A stretch of DNA of 64,000 bases from NCBI GenBank assembly GCA_963734435.1, contig CAVTHA010000005.1, positions 1-64,000 of the forward strand, read 5' to 3'. The DNA is from Bog-756 sp963734435. GTDB taxonomy: Bacteria; Actinomycetota; Acidimicrobiia; Acidimicrobiales; RAAP-2. Below, piece by piece: positions 9,364 through 18,651 of the stretch (positions within the stretch are counted from its first letter, which is position 1; every line of letters begins with the position of its first letter). A model generated the notes under the pieces. The model ran no database searches. It saw only the letters and a program-made list of their open reading frames with translations, and was not told where the DNA came from. The position numbers and the translations under genes are program-made.

Positions 9364-11717
9364 GTGAGCAACCCGGCCCCGGCCGAACGGACTCCGGCCG
9401 CACCGCCCCGGTCGCCCAGCGCCCATGGCCGCCGGCTCCGCCAGCTGGCCGAACTGCCGGTGTCGGTCCTCCGAGGGGTCGGAGCCACCGCCGAACGGGA
9501 GCTCGCCGAGCTCGGCATCCGCTCGGTCTTCGACCTGATCACCCACTACCCACGCCAGGGCCGCTACATCGACGGGACGCATCTGGTCCCCATCGCCTCC
9601 CTGACCCCCGGAGCCAAGGCATCCGTGCTCGGCCGGGTGACCCGGGTCGGTCGCCCGAGCTCGGGCTACGGACGCGGCCGGCGGCGATCTCCGGCCCGGG
9701 TGGAGCTGGAAGTGTCCGACGAGAGCGGCCATGTCCAGGTGGTCTTCTTCAACCAGGTGTGGCGGGCCAAGCAACTGCCGGTCGGCACCCTGGCCCTGTT
9801 CTTCGGCCCCGTCGGCACCTACCGGGGCTCGCGGCAATTGAACAGCCCGACCGTCGAGGTCTTGCAGCCCGCCGGCGAAGGCGAGGGCGAAGGCGACGGC
9901 CGCAAGGACGGGACCGGCGAAGGCGAGGGCGACGGCGGCGGCGACGCGACCGGCGATGGCGAGGGCCACGTCGACGGCCGCGAGCCGGTGCCGACCGCCG
10001 GTCGGGTCTTTCCCGTCTATCCGCTCACCGAACGGGCCAGGCTCACCTCGGCCCGCATCAGTCGGTACGTGGCCGAGGCCTTGGACCGGGCCGGCACCTT
10101 TGCCGACCCGCTGCCCGATCCCTTCCGGACGGGTAACGGGCTCCTGGACCGGACGGCGGCCTTCAACCAGATCCACCGGCCGGCGTCGCTCGAGGAATGC
10201 GAGCCCGCCCGCCGTCGCCTGGCCTTCGACGAGCTGTTCCGGCTCCAACTGGACCTGGTGCTGCGCCGGGAGCGGCTGGAGGAGGACGCCCAGGGGATCC
10301 GCCACCTGATCGCCCGGGCCGACGGGCAGCCCACCCTGGTCGACCGGTTCGTCGCCGGCCTGGGTTTCGAGCTCACCGGGGCCCAGCGGCGGGCCATCGA
10401 GGTGATCGGCGACGATCTGGCCGGGCCCCTCCCCATGCACCGGCTCCTGCAGGGCGACGTGGGATCAGGCAAGACGGTCGTCGCCGTCGCCGCCTTGTTG
10501 GTAGCTGTAGAAGGAGGCCATCAGGGGGCGCTGATGGCCCCGACCGAGGTGCTGGCCGAGCAGCACGGCACCGCGGTGCGGAGCCTGGTGGACGGGCTGT
10601 TCGTGCCCGACCCGGCCACGCTGGCCGGCGAGCGACCGTTGCGGGTGGCCCTGCTCACCTCGAGGACGACCGCCGGGGAACGGGCCGCCATCCTGGACGC
10701 GTTGGCGGAGGGTTCAGTGGACGTCCTCATCGGGACCCACGCACTGCTGACCGACCAGGTCACCTTCCGCTCTCTCGGCGTGGCCGTCATCGACGAGCAG
10801 CACCGCTTCGGGGTGGAGCAACGGGCCGCGCTGCGGGACAAGGGCCGGGGCGCCGACGGCCGCGGGCAGGACCCCGACCTCCTGGTCATGACGGCCACAC
10901 CCATTCCGCGCACCGCAGCCATGGTCGTCTTCGGGGACCTCGACATGACCATCGTCGACGAGCTCCCGCCGGGGCGGCTGCCGGTGACCACCCGATGGGC
11001 GCGGGCACACCGCGGCAGGCCGAGGCGGCGTGGACGCGGGTGCGGTCCGAAGCCGAGGCGGGACGGCGCGCCTTCGTGGTCTGCCCGCTGGTCGAGGGGT
11101 CGGAGCGGGTCGAGGCCACCTCGGTGGTGGCCGAGGCCGAGCGCTTGGCCGGCGGCGAGCTCAAGGGCCTCCGGATCGGCATCCTCCACGGCCAGCTGCC
11201 ATCGGCCGAAAAGGAGCGGTCGATGGCCGACTTCCGGACGGGCGCGGTCGACGTCCTGGTGGCGACGACGGTCATCGAGGTGGGCGTCGACGTGCCCGAG
11301 GCCACGGTCATGGTCATCGAGGACGCCGACCGGTTCGGCATCGCGCAGCTCCATCAGCTGCGCGGGCGGGTCGGGCGGGGGAGCGACCCGGCTTGGTGCT
11401 TTCTGTTGTCGGGCAGCGACGCGCCCGAGGCGGCCGCCCGGCTCTCGGCCCTCGAGGGCAGCATCGACGGATTCGAGCTGGCCGAGGTAGATCTCGAACT
11501 GAGAGGCGAGGGCACCATCCTCGGCTCCCGTCAGAAGGGCAGGAGCGATCTTCGGCTGGCCAAGCTGGTCTCGGACCGGGACCTGGTGGTGCTGGCCCGC
11601 GACATCGCCGAGCAGATGGTCGCCGGCGATCCGGGTCTTATGCAGCATGAGCTGTTGACCGACGAGTTGCGTCTGTTCATCGACGAGACGGAGGCCGAGT
11701 TCCTCTTCAAGAGCTGA
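9364..11717 (+). CDS. recG: ATP-dependent DNA helicase RecG (one frameshift)
   Basis: Branch-migrating helicase that remodels stalled forks and Holliday junctions. From GTG 9364: an N-terminal helix (LPVSVLRGVGATAERELAEL), the OB-fold wedge (LGRVTRVGRP and VQVVFFNQVW), then helicase motifs LLQGDVGSGKTVVAV (Walker A), GALMAPTEVLAEQH, VLIGTHALL, VIDEQHRFGVEQR (DEQH), TATPIPRTAAM, ILHGQLPSAEKERSM, TTVIEVGVDVPEATVMVI and LHQLRGRVGRG. The frame shifts near 11005: one base seems missing where GTPRQAEAAW should follow the first frame. About 784 residues in all. A Glu/Gly/Asp-rich insertion (9874-9970, EGEGEGDG-like repeats) interrupts the wedge domain. The frameshift is most likely a sequence error. 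Confidence 0.93.
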
Positions 11718-11773
11718 CGTCAGGGTTCCCAGGCTGAACCGTGGGTCGAGGAGGTGCCCGGTAGGCTGGCCGG

Positions 11774-12403
11774 GTGCGGGTGATCGCTGGTGAGCTGCGC
11801 GGTCGGCGACTGAGTGCACCGGTGGGGCTCGCCGTGCGACCGACCTCCGAACGGGTGCGCGAAGCGGTGTTCGACATCCTCTACAGCCTGGGGGGCGTCG
11901 AGGGGATGCTGGTGCTCGACCTGTTCGCCGGGTCGGGGGCGATGGGCATCGAGGCATTGTCGCCGGGCGCGGCTTCGGTCACGTTTGTCGACCGCCAGGC
12001 CAACGCCATCGATGCGGTGCGCCGCAACCTGGTCGGAGTGGGCATCCCCGACGCCGAGGGCCATGGTGATGCCGCGCTGATCCGGGCCGATGCCGCCGCC
12101 TGGCTGGCTGCCACCGTCTCCCGATACGACCTGGCGCTGTGTGATCCGCCCTATGGCTACGACGACTGGGCCACCCTGGTCGCCAGGCTGCCGGCCGACC
12201 TGGCCGTCCTCGAATCCGGTGCGCCGATCCCCTCGGTACCTGGGTGGGAGATCGTAAAGTGCAGGCGGTATGGGGGTACCATCGTGACCGTGGCCAGGCC
12301 GGAACCGGTCACTGCCGCCCGGCCGGAACCGGTGGGGCAGGCCTCGCCGGAACCGGCACGACAGGCCTCAGCCGAACTGGTCACTGAGAGAGGTGTCTCG
12401 TGA
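11774..12403 (+). CDS. rsmD: 16S rRNA (guanine966-N2)-methyltransferase
   Basis: Methylates G966 of 16S rRNA with S-adenosylmethionine. 209 residues: MRVIAGELRGRRL at the N-terminus, RPTSERVREAVFDIL, the SAM-binding motif I VLDLFAGSGAMGIEALS, FVDRQANAIDAVRRNL, and the catalytic DPPYGYDDW. The C-terminus carries a roughly 30-residue degenerate tail of PEPV/ASPEPA-like repeats (12291-12390) not needed for the family fold. The start is GTG 11774; the TGA stop overlaps the GTG start of coaD, so translation is probably coupled. The rsmD-coaD pair is widely conserved. Confidence 0.94.
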   Translation: MRVIAGELRGRRLSAPVGLAVRPTSERVREAVFDILYSLGGVEGMLVLDLFAGSGAMGIEALSPGAASVTFVDRQANAIDAVRRNLVGVGIPDAEGHGDAALIRADAAAWLAATVSRYDLALCDPPYGYDDWATLVARLPADLAVLESGAPIPSVPGWEIVKCRRYGGTIVTVARPEPVTAARPEPVGQASPEPARQASAELVTERGVS

Positions 12404-12882
12404 GGATTGCGCTCATCCCGGGTTCGTTCGATCCGGTTCACAACGGGCACCTCGAGGTCATCGAGCGTGCCGCCCGCCTCTTCGACGAGGTGGTGGTGGC
12501 CACGCTGCGCAATCCGCAGAAGACCGAGGCCCTGTTCGACCTCGGAGAGCGCCAGGAGATGCTGGAGGAGTCCCTCTCCCACCTGGTCAACGTGCGCATC
12601 GTCTCGGTTGCCACCCTGGTAGTCAACGTGGCTCACGAGGTCGGCGCCAGCGCCATCGTGAAGGGCCTGCGGGCGGTGTCGGACTTCGAGAACGAGCTCC
12701 AGATGGCCCAGATGAACAAGCAGCTGTCAGGCGTGGAGACCCTGTTCATCCCCACCAGCTCGGCCCACTCGTTCATCGCCTCTCGGCTGCTGCGGGAGGT
12801 CGCCCGGTTCGGCGGCGACGTGACCGCCTTCGTGCCCGAAGTGGTCGCCCTCCGGCTGAAGGAGAAGTTCGCCGATGAGTGA
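12400..12882 (+). CDS. coaD: Phosphopantetheine adenylyltransferase
   Basis: Transfers AMP from ATP to 4'-phosphopantetheine to form dephospho-CoA, the penultimate step of CoA synthesis. 160 residues, full length. The nucleotidyltransferase motif PGSFDPVHNGHLEVIERA (T/HxGH) is at the N-terminus; ENELQMAQMNKQLSGVET and the family C-terminal motif PTSSAHSFIASRLLREVA follow. The GTG start overlaps the rsmD stop, and its end overlaps the next gene by 8 bases, so the three form one operon. Confidence 0.97.
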   Translation: MRIALIPGSFDPVHNGHLEVIERAARLFDEVVVATLRNPQKTEALFDLGERQEMLEESLSHLVNVRIVSVATLVVNVAHEVGASAIVKGLRAVSDFENELQMAQMNKQLSGVETLFIPTSSAHSFIASRLLREVARFGGDVTAFVPEVVALRLKEKFADE

Positions 12883-13486
12883 TCTCTTCGAGGATCTCGA
12901 GCAGCAGCGGGCCGCCATTGAGGAGCACGACGCCGAGGCACTGATCCGGGCCGCGCTCGATGTGGTGCAGACAGCCAAGGCCATGCCACTGTCGGCCTCG
13001 GTACTGGTCTCGAGGGAGGAGCTGGCCGAGTTGCTCCAGGCGGCATTGGACCGCATGCCCGACGAGCTCCGTGAGGCGCGCTGGCTCCTCAAAGAGCGTG
13101 ACGAGTTCCTGGTCGAAAAGCAGCGGGAGGCCGAGGCGCTCCTCGAAGAGGTGCGCGTCCAGGCCGAGCGCATGGTCCAGCGCACCGAAGTCGTCCGCCA
13201 GGCCAACCACGTGGCTCAACGCATCCTCGACGACGCCAACGAGGAGGCCCGCCGGCTGCGTCATGAGGCCGAGGACTACGCCGATCAGAAGTTGGCCAGT
13301 TTCGAGATCGTGCTCGACCGGACCATGAGGACCGTGCAGGCCGGACGCGAGAAGCTGCAAGTGACCCCGGTACCCAAAGTCGAGATCGGCGACCGGGGCG
13401 CCACCACCCTGGCGCCGACCGAGCTCGGAGCAGGAGGTCGGAACGCCGATGAGCCGGAAGGCTTCTTCGACCAGGACCTCGACTGA
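12875..13486 (+). CDS. SepIVA-like DivIVA-family coiled-coil protein
   Basis: A 203-residue charged coiled-coil protein. Residues 35-60 (AKAMPLSASVLVSREELAEL) and the segment from about residue 100 (RMVQRTEVVRQANHVAQRIL ... RLRHEAEDYADQKLASFEIV) resemble mycobacterial SepIVA, which also sits between coaD and DUF177 in Mycobacterium smegmatis. SepIVA is a DivIVA-domain septation factor involved in polar and septal envelope growth. This version lacks most of the long central repeat of the mycobacterial protein. The tail (residues 165-203) is low complexity. ATG 12875 overlaps coaD by 8 bases and the next gene starts inside its 3' end. The role in division is inferred from similarity and position. 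Confidence 0.75.
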   Translation: MSDLFEDLEQQRAAIEEHDAEALIRAALDVVQTAKAMPLSASVLVSREELAELLQAALDRMPDELREARWLLKERDEFLVEKQREAEALLEEVRVQAERMVQRTEVVRQANHVAQRILDDANEEARRLRHEAEDYADQKLASFEIVLDRTMRTVQAGREKLQVTPVPKVEIGDRGATTLAPTELGAGGRNADEPEGFFDQDLD

Positions 13487-14090
13487 CCCGGCCGGGCCCC
13501 CGCCTGCCGGAACGGCGACGGCTGCCCCTTCCGCCGGCCACCCCTCCGCCGGCAGCCCGTCCCGGTCCCGTCCCTTCGTCGTACCGGTGGCAGCGCTGCG
13601 GCGCACCGTCGGAGCCTCCCGCCAAGAGGTGTGCCGCGGTCTGATCGAGGGGCTCGGCGCGGTCAGTGTCTCGGTGCCCGCCGGCGAGCCGGTACTAGCC
13701 GAGCTCACGCTGTCCTCCTACCCGGGCGGGATCGCTGCCCGGGGGACGGTGAGCGCTCCCTGGGTGGGCGAGTGCCGGCGGTGTGGCGGACCGGTCGCCT
13801 CGGAGGTCTCGGCCACGGTGCGTGAACGCTTCACCCTCGAAGGCGGCACCGCCAAGGACGAAGACGCCTATCCCATGAGCGGGGACGAGGTGGACCTCGA
13901 GCCGATGGCCCGGGATGCCGTGCTGCTCGAGCTGCCCCTGGCCCCGCTGTGCTCACCGGACTGCCGGGGTCTGTGCCCGCAGTGCGGCGCCAACTGGAAC
14001 CTCACCAGTTGTGATTGCCCGCCGGAGGGCGACCCGCGCTGGTCGGTGCTCGACGTCCTGCGCGAACCCGGGGATGACGGATTGGCCTAG
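13449..14090 (+). CDS. DUF177 (YceD-like) protein
   Basis: A 213-residue protein with a disordered Ala/Pro/Ser N-terminus (residues 1-40), then PFVVPVAALRRTVG, the CRRC knuckle of the DUF177 core, and the family C-terminal signature LELPLAPLCSPDCRGLCPQC with further cysteines (NLTSCDC), probably zinc-binding. DUF177 genes almost always precede rpmF, as here, and bacterial YceD has been linked to 23S rRNA accumulation or ribosome assembly. ATG 13449 overlaps the sepIVA-like gene by 38 bases. Confidence 0.88.
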   Translation: MSRKASSTRTSTDPAGPPPAGTATAAPSAGHPSAGSPSRSRPFVVPVAALRRTVGASRQEVCRGLIEGLGAVSVSVPAGEPVLAELTLSSYPGGIAARGTVSAPWVGECRRCGGPVASEVSATVRERFTLEGGTAKDEDAYPMSGDEVDLEPMARDAVLLELPLAPLCSPDCRGLCPQCGANWNLTSCDCPPEGDPRWSVLDVLREPGDDGLA

Positions 14091-14102
14091 GATGCCAGGC
14101 CT

Positions 14103-14284
14103 ATGGCCGTCCCCAAGAAGAAGACCTCCAAGGCCAAGAGCCGTAGCCGCCGCGCTTCGCAACTGGGTGCTGCAAGCCCCGGCTCGCAGCGTCTGCCCGC
14201 AGTGCCACAACGCCAAGCTCCCCCACGTGGTCTGCCCGAACTGCGGGTGGTACAAGGGCCGCCAGGCCGCTCGACGTCGACTAG
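14103..14284 (+). CDS. rpmF: 50S ribosomal protein L32 (two 1-base frameshifts)
   Basis: Starts MAVPKKKTSKAKSRSRRA, diagnostic of L32. An extra C near 14159 shifts the frame; the protein then continues NWVLQAPARSVCPQC and HVVCPNCGWYKGRQA, giving the four-cysteine zinc motif. A second extra base near 14270 must be removed to reach the conserved VDVD end and the TAG at 14282-14284. With two bases removed the length is exactly 60 codons, the normal size. Both breaks are therefore probably sequence errors. It lies between DUF177 and plsX as in most bacteria. Confidence 0.9.
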
Positions 14285-14290
14285 TCCGCA

Positions 14291-15413
14291 GTGACGCGGC
14301 GGACGCAGCACCCGGCCCACTGGCAAGCCTTCGCTGCCCTGCCGGTGGCGGTCGACGCCATGGGTGGCGACCGGGCCCCCGGGCGAGATCGTGGCCGGGG
14401 CCCGCCAGGCCGCCGAGGAGCCCGGGATGGCGGTGATCCTGGTCGGCCGGCCCGACCGGCATGGGTGACACCGGCGACCTTCCGTGCATCGCCGGCCAGC
14501 GAGGTCATCGGGATGGACGAGGACCCCGGCCAAGGAGTCCGCCGCAAGAAGGACTCCTCGCTGGTCCGGGCGGCCGAGGCGGTGCGCGACGGACGAGCCA
14601 TGGCCATGGTGTCGCGCCGGCAACACCGGGGCCACCATGGCCAGCGGCTCTGTTGCGGATGGGGAGGCTTCCGGGCGTCGTCCGACCGGCCATCGCCACG
14701 CCGATCCCGCAACCTCGAGCGGTCCATGGCCCACCGTGCTGCTCGATGCCGGGGCCAACGCCGAGTGCACCGCCGCCGATGCTCGTGCAGTTCGCTCAGA
14801 TGGGTGCGGCCTTCGCCCGCAAGCGCTACGGGGTGGAGCGGCCGAGGGTGGGCCTGCTCTCGATCGGGGAGGAGAAGTCCAAGGGGCACCCCGCTGGTCA
14901 AGGAGAGCCAACGCCCTGCTGGTGGAGAGGGCCGGCGGCGCCGAGTTCGACTTCGTCGGCAACGTCGAGGGCCGAGACTTCTTCGACAAATCGACCGACG
15001 TGGTCGTCACCGACGGCTTCACCGGCAACGTGGCCCTGAAGACCCTGGAGGGGACGCTCCGGTTTCTCATCGGGGCTCTGGGGGGCATCCTCGGCCAGCC
15101 CGAGCTGCACGATGCGGCGGAGGCCTTCTACCCGCACCTCCTCCCGCTGGCGGCCAAGCTCGACCCCGACAACATCGGCGGGGCCATGCTGCTCGGGGTG
15201 GACGGTGTGTGTGTGATCAGCCACGGATCCTCTTCGGCGGTAGCCATCGTGAATGCCATCACTGTCGCCCATGACCTGGCCGTGGCCGGCCTGGTCGACG
15301 CCCTGGCCGACTCGGTCACCGGAGCCGACTTGGTCACCGGAGCCGACTCGGTCACCGGAGCCGACTTGGTCACCGGAGCCGACTCGGTCACCGGAGCCGA
15401 CACGCCGGACTGA
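14291..15413 (+). CDS. plsX: Phosphate acyltransferase PlsX (frameshifted, repeat tail)
   Basis: Makes acyl-phosphate from acyl-ACP and phosphate, the start of phosphatidic acid synthesis with PlsY/PlsC. Conserved pieces are spread over the three frames from GTG 14291: LPVAVDAMGGDRAPG, SEVIGMDEDPA, RRKKDSSLVRAAEAVRDG, VLLDAGANAECTA, QMGAAFARKRYGVERPRVGL, LSIGEEKSKG, VVVTDGFTGNVALKTLEG, and an intact end from about 14925. At least six indels lie between 14380 and 14940. The protein ends in a five-copy VTGAD(S/L) tail encoded by 18-bp repeats, absent from typical PlsX. Frame breaks inside an essential gene argue for sequence error. Confidence 0.88.
15306..15395 (+). repeat. Five 18-bp tandem repeats at the plsX 3' end
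   Basis: Unit GCCGACTCGGTCACCGGA, alternating CTCGG and CTTGG, five copies in frame with plsX, encoding ADSVTG/ADLVTG. Confidence 0.95.
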
Positions 15414-15464
15414 CCCGACGCACGGCCGGGGGCCGAAGAAGGATCGGCCTGGCTCTGATCGGGC

Positions 15465-16418
15465 TCAGGCCCAGAAGTCGGCGAGCTCCCCGACGTCGGC
15501 CGACGCCTGGCGGGCGCCCATGGCCAGCGCCCGGGGCACGGCGGCGGGTGTCATGAGCTCCAGCATGTCCACTTCGGAGGGGGTGCGGAGCAGCACCTTG
15601 GTCCCGCTCGCTTCGAGGTCGGAGAGTTCCCGTGCCCCGCCACCCGGGCTGATGGTCATCATCCCCTCGCTGAGGTCGCTGCCGTCGGTCAGAGCCAGGA
15701 TGAGCACGCGATCGGCGCCGGCCAGCAGGTCGAGATGGGTCCCGGTCCCGATCACGCCGCCATCCATGCAGCGACGGTCCCCGATCGGCTGAGGAGGGAA
15801 GATGCCCGGGACGGCGCTGCTCGCCGCCACGGCGCGCGGGATGCTGACGTGGCTGTCGCGGCTGACCACGCACCGCTCACCGGTGTAGGTGTCGACGCAG
15901 GTGATGCGCAATGTTTCGGACGTCCACGGCGTGCGGCCGAGGACGAGGGAGATGTTGCGGCGCATGACCGCAGCCGAAGGTGTCGAGGCGGCCAGGGCGG
16001 CGAAGCCGATCTCCTGCACCGTCGCCGGCTCGCCGTCGGTGGCCTTGAGGAAGAGGTCGAGGGCCCGCTGCTGGCTGGGAGTGAGCTCTGAGGCGGGGGC
16101 CAGCGCCGAGACGAGGGTTGGCACTCTGGCCAGCAGTGAGATCTCGGTGTGCAGCCGGTTGAGTCGACCGGCGGTGAGTGCCGAGGCCACCATCGAACCG
16201 GCGGAAGTCCCCACCACTCGGCCGGCCGAGGCCAAGCGGACGCCGCCGGACACCAGTGTCTGCAGGTAGCTGACCTGCCAGGCCACGAAGAACAGTCCGC
16301 CCCCGCCGAGACAGAGGCCCCGGTCGACCCCCTGGCCGTACTCGGCCCCGAACGTACGGGGGAGGGCGAGGTCGGGAGGCACCCGGGTACGGCGCCCGGA
16401 CTGGGCACGAGAGACCAC
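15465..16418 (-). CDS. Patatin-like phospholipase/acylhydrolase
   Basis: A 317-residue patatin-domain protein. The oxyanion hole GLCLGGGGLFFVAW is near residue 35, the nucleophile elbow VVGTSAGSMVASAL (GxSxG serine) near residue 70, and the catalytic aspartate in CMDGGVIGTGTH near residue 225. Together these make the Ser-Asp dyad of lipid acyl hydrolases. RAVAASSAVPGIFPP is also a family motif. No signal peptide is visible, so it likely acts in the cytoplasm or at the inner membrane face. It lies on the opposite strand from plsX and acpP and, with the next gene, splits that fatty-acid cluster. Substrate unknown. Confidence 0.85.
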   Translation of the reverse strand: MVSRAQSGRRTRVPPDLALPRTFGAEYGQGVDRGLCLGGGGLFFVAWQVSYLQTLVSGGVRLASAGRVVGTSAGSMVASALTAGRLNRLHTEISLLARVPTLVSALAPASELTPSQQRALDLFLKATDGEPATVQEIGFAALAASTPSAAVMRRNISLVLGRTPWTSETLRITCVDTYTGERCVVSRDSHVSIPRAVAASSAVPGIFPPQPIGDRRCMDGGVIGTGTHLDLLAGADRVLILALTDGSDLSEGMMTISPGGGARELSDLEASGTKVLLRTPSEVDMLELMTPAAVPRALAMGARQASADVGELADFWA

Positions 16419-16537
16419 GGGCCGACTCTACCGGCGCCGATGCCCGCCTCCCATCGGCCATCCGGGGCCGGTTCGTCGTCCGGATGACCAGCCGTCGAGC
16501 GGCCGGCTCGGGCCGCTCCGATGGCGGGGCGACGCGG

Positions 16538-17812
16538 TCAGCGTCGCAGCAGGTCCTTGGCGATGTGGGTGACCTGGATCTCGTCCGTGCCGGCGTAGAT
16601 CTGGAAGACCTTGGCGTCCCGAGCCAGCTGCTCGACCCGGAATTCGGCCATGTAGCCGTTCCCCCCGAAGAGCTGCACCGCCTCCATGGCCACCTCGGTG
16701 GCCGCCCGGGCGGCGTAGAGCTTCATGGCCGAGGCCTCGGCCAGCGTGAGGGACTTGCCGGCGGCGGACAGCTCGATGTGCCGGAAGACCAGGTTCTGCA
16801 CATTGAGGCGGGCGACCTCCATGTTGGCCAACTTGAGCTGGATGAGCTGGCGCTCGCCGATCGGCTGTTCCCACAGCTTCCGGTTGTTGGCGTACTCCAC
16901 CGAGAGCTTGAGGCACTCCTCGATCACACCGAGTGACATGGCGGCGAGTCCGGCCCGCTCGGTCACGAAGTTTCCCTTGGCCGAGTCCCGGCCGGAGCCG
17001 GGACGTTCCTCTTCGCTCTCGCCGAGGAGGTGGTCCACTCCCACCCGGACGTCGGAGAGGAAGAGCTCACCCGTCGGTGAGGAATGCAGGCCCATCTTTC
17101 GGAACGGCTTCGACTGCTCGAGCCCTGGAGTGCCGCGCTCGAGGACGAAGGTCAGCACCTGCCGGTCGCGGACCGGGGTATCGGACCCGTCGTCGAGCTT
17201 GGCGTAGAAGACGATGGTGTCGGCGTAGGGGCCGTTGGTGATGAAGGTCTTGTTGCCGTTCAGGATGTATTCGTCGCCGTCGCGCCGGGCCGTGGATTTC
17301 ATCCCGCCCAGCGCATCGGAGCCCGAGTCGGGCTCGGTTATGGCCCAGGCCCCCACCTTCTCACCGGTGAGCAGGTCGAGCCCCCACCGCTCCATCTGCG
17401 CCGGTGTGCCCTGCTTCATGATGGTGCCACCGGCCAGCCCCACGCTCACGCCCATGGCCGTCACGATGCCCGGGCAGTAGTGGCAGAGCTCGATGATGGG
17501 GATGAGTGTCATGGCCGCGGCACCCCCGTCACCTGGGCGGGCGACCGGTGCATCTCCTTGGCCCGACTTGGCTGCCCCGGGGCCGGCGGCGGCCGCCTCG
17601 CCGACCCAGGGTGCCTCCTTGCGCTGCACCTGCATCTTGAAGCGATCCCGGGCCAGCTGGTCCATCCCGAAGGTGGCGTACAGCTTGCGGATGATGTCGT
17701 AGGGAGGCATGTCCCCGTGCTCGAGGGCCTCGATGTTCGGAACTACCTCGGCGTCGATGAAGCGGCGGATGGCGTCCCGCACCATCAGTTGCTCATCGGA
17801 CCATTCGAACAT
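16538..17812 (-). CDS. Acyl-CoA dehydrogenase
   Basis: FAD-dependent alpha,beta-dehydrogenation of an acyl-CoA, 424 residues. N-terminal helices (MFEWSDEQLMVRDAIRRFID), FAD-binding AWAITEPDSGSDALG and FITNGPYADTIVFYAK in the middle, and QLFGGNGYMAEFRVEQLARD plus QIYAGTDEIQ at the C-terminus. An unusual Ala/Gly/Pro-rich insertion (about residues 70-100) lies before the family core. The YEGT glutamate that serves as base in medium-chain enzymes is Ala here (YAGT), while a Glu is present in TERAGLAAM, the position used by isovaleryl- and long-chain enzymes; catalysis by that residue is inferred. The start ATG 17812 has AGGGGGT upstream. Confidence 0.92.
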   Translation of the reverse strand: MFEWSDEQLMVRDAIRRFIDAEVVPNIEALEHGDMPPYDIIRKLYATFGMDQLARDRFKMQVQRKEAPWVGEAAAAGPGAAKSGQGDAPVARPGDGGAAAMTLIPIIELCHYCPGIVTAMGVSVGLAGGTIMKQGTPAQMERWGLDLLTGEKVGAWAITEPDSGSDALGGMKSTARRDGDEYILNGNKTFITNGPYADTIVFYAKLDDGSDTPVRDRQVLTFVLERGTPGLEQSKPFRKMGLHSSPTGELFLSDVRVGVDHLLGESEEERPGSGRDSAKGNFVTERAGLAAMSLGVIEECLKLSVEYANNRKLWEQPIGERQLIQLKLANMEVARLNVQNLVFRHIELSAAGKSLTLAEASAMKLYAARAATEVAMEAVQLFGGNGYMAEFRVEQLARDAKVFQIYAGTDEIQVTHIAKDLLRR

Positions 17813-17888
17813 GGTGGACCCCCTGTGCCCGCGGGCGTCGCCCGTTCGGTTGGTTGGAGGCTATCGGAGCCCCGCGTACAGTCGGGAG

Positions 17889-18280
17889 GTGCAGCTGGGA
17901 CGAAAATCGGAGCAGACCGCCTTCGAACGGTGGGGCGGGGAGGCCTTCTTCGTGGCTCTGGTCGATCGGTTCTACGCCGGCGTCGCCGCCGATCCGCTCC
18001 TGCGGCCGCTCTATCCCGGGGACCTCACCGATCCGAAGTCCCATCTGGCCCTGTTCCTCATGCAGTACTGGGGTGGCCCCCGCCAGTACAGCGACCAGCG
18101 GGGCCACCCCGGTTGCGGATGCGCCACGCCCGATTCGCCATCGGTCCGGCCCAGGCCGAGGCCTGGCTGGGCCATATGACGGCGGCGGTGCACGAGGCCG
18201 GGCTGCCTCCGGCCGACGAGGCCGAGCTGCTCGACTACCTGACCATGGCGGCCCACAGCCTGATCAACACGGCGGTGTGA
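17889..18280 (+). CDS. glbO: Truncated hemoglobin, group II (GlbO type); one frameshift
   Basis: A 2-on-2 globin of about 130 residues. From GTG 17889: FERWGGEAFFVALVDRFYAG (B-helix Tyr), PLLRPLYPGDL, LFLMQYWGGPRQYSDQRGHP, then RLRMRHARFAIG with the proximal histidine and AEAWLGHM with the G8 Trp typical of group II. The frame shifts at 18107-18111, where a run of C appears one base short of coding GHPRLRM; restoring it gives a whole number of codons ending at the TGA 18278-18280. Group II globins bind O2, NO and peroxide; the physiological role is not shown here. Divergent from the acyl-CoA dehydrogenase. Confidence 0.88.
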
Positions 18281-18651
18281 GAGAATCCCTGGTCACGATG
18301 GTGATCGTGTTCCCGCCGCCGCGGGCCGCCGCGGCGGCCGCCGCCGCCGGCCGGCGTCGGATGCGGCCGGATCCCGAGGGGCGCGGGCCGACCCGGACCG
18401 CCGTGACCTGGGGCGGAACCGGGTGAATCCACCGGTCAGATAACATCGACGCAGGTGACAGGGTCCGGCTGCGCCGATCCCGCCGTCGGCTGGAGCGGGT
18501 CGGCCCGGGCGCTTGTCAGGCCACGCCTGACGAAAGCCCAAGGGCCGGACGGCTCGCCGACCGGGACACCCGAGCTCAGACCCCAGATCACAGACCACCT
18601 CAAGACCCCAGATCAACATCCCAGACCCCAACGACAGACACAGGAGATGCC
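18281..18651. other. Intergenic region upstream of acpP
   Basis: About 370 bases with no convincing gene. It starts with a very GC-rich stretch (CCGCCGCCGCGGGCCGCCGC-like, around 18312-18350) and ends in a purine/C-rich leader with CAGGAG before the acpP start. GATAAC near 18440 could be a -10 element, but no matching -35 is clear. Confidence 0.4.

Noticed and set aside
9292..10440. 382-residue minus-strand open frame opposite recG
   Set aside because: Shadow of recG, no recognisable domain.
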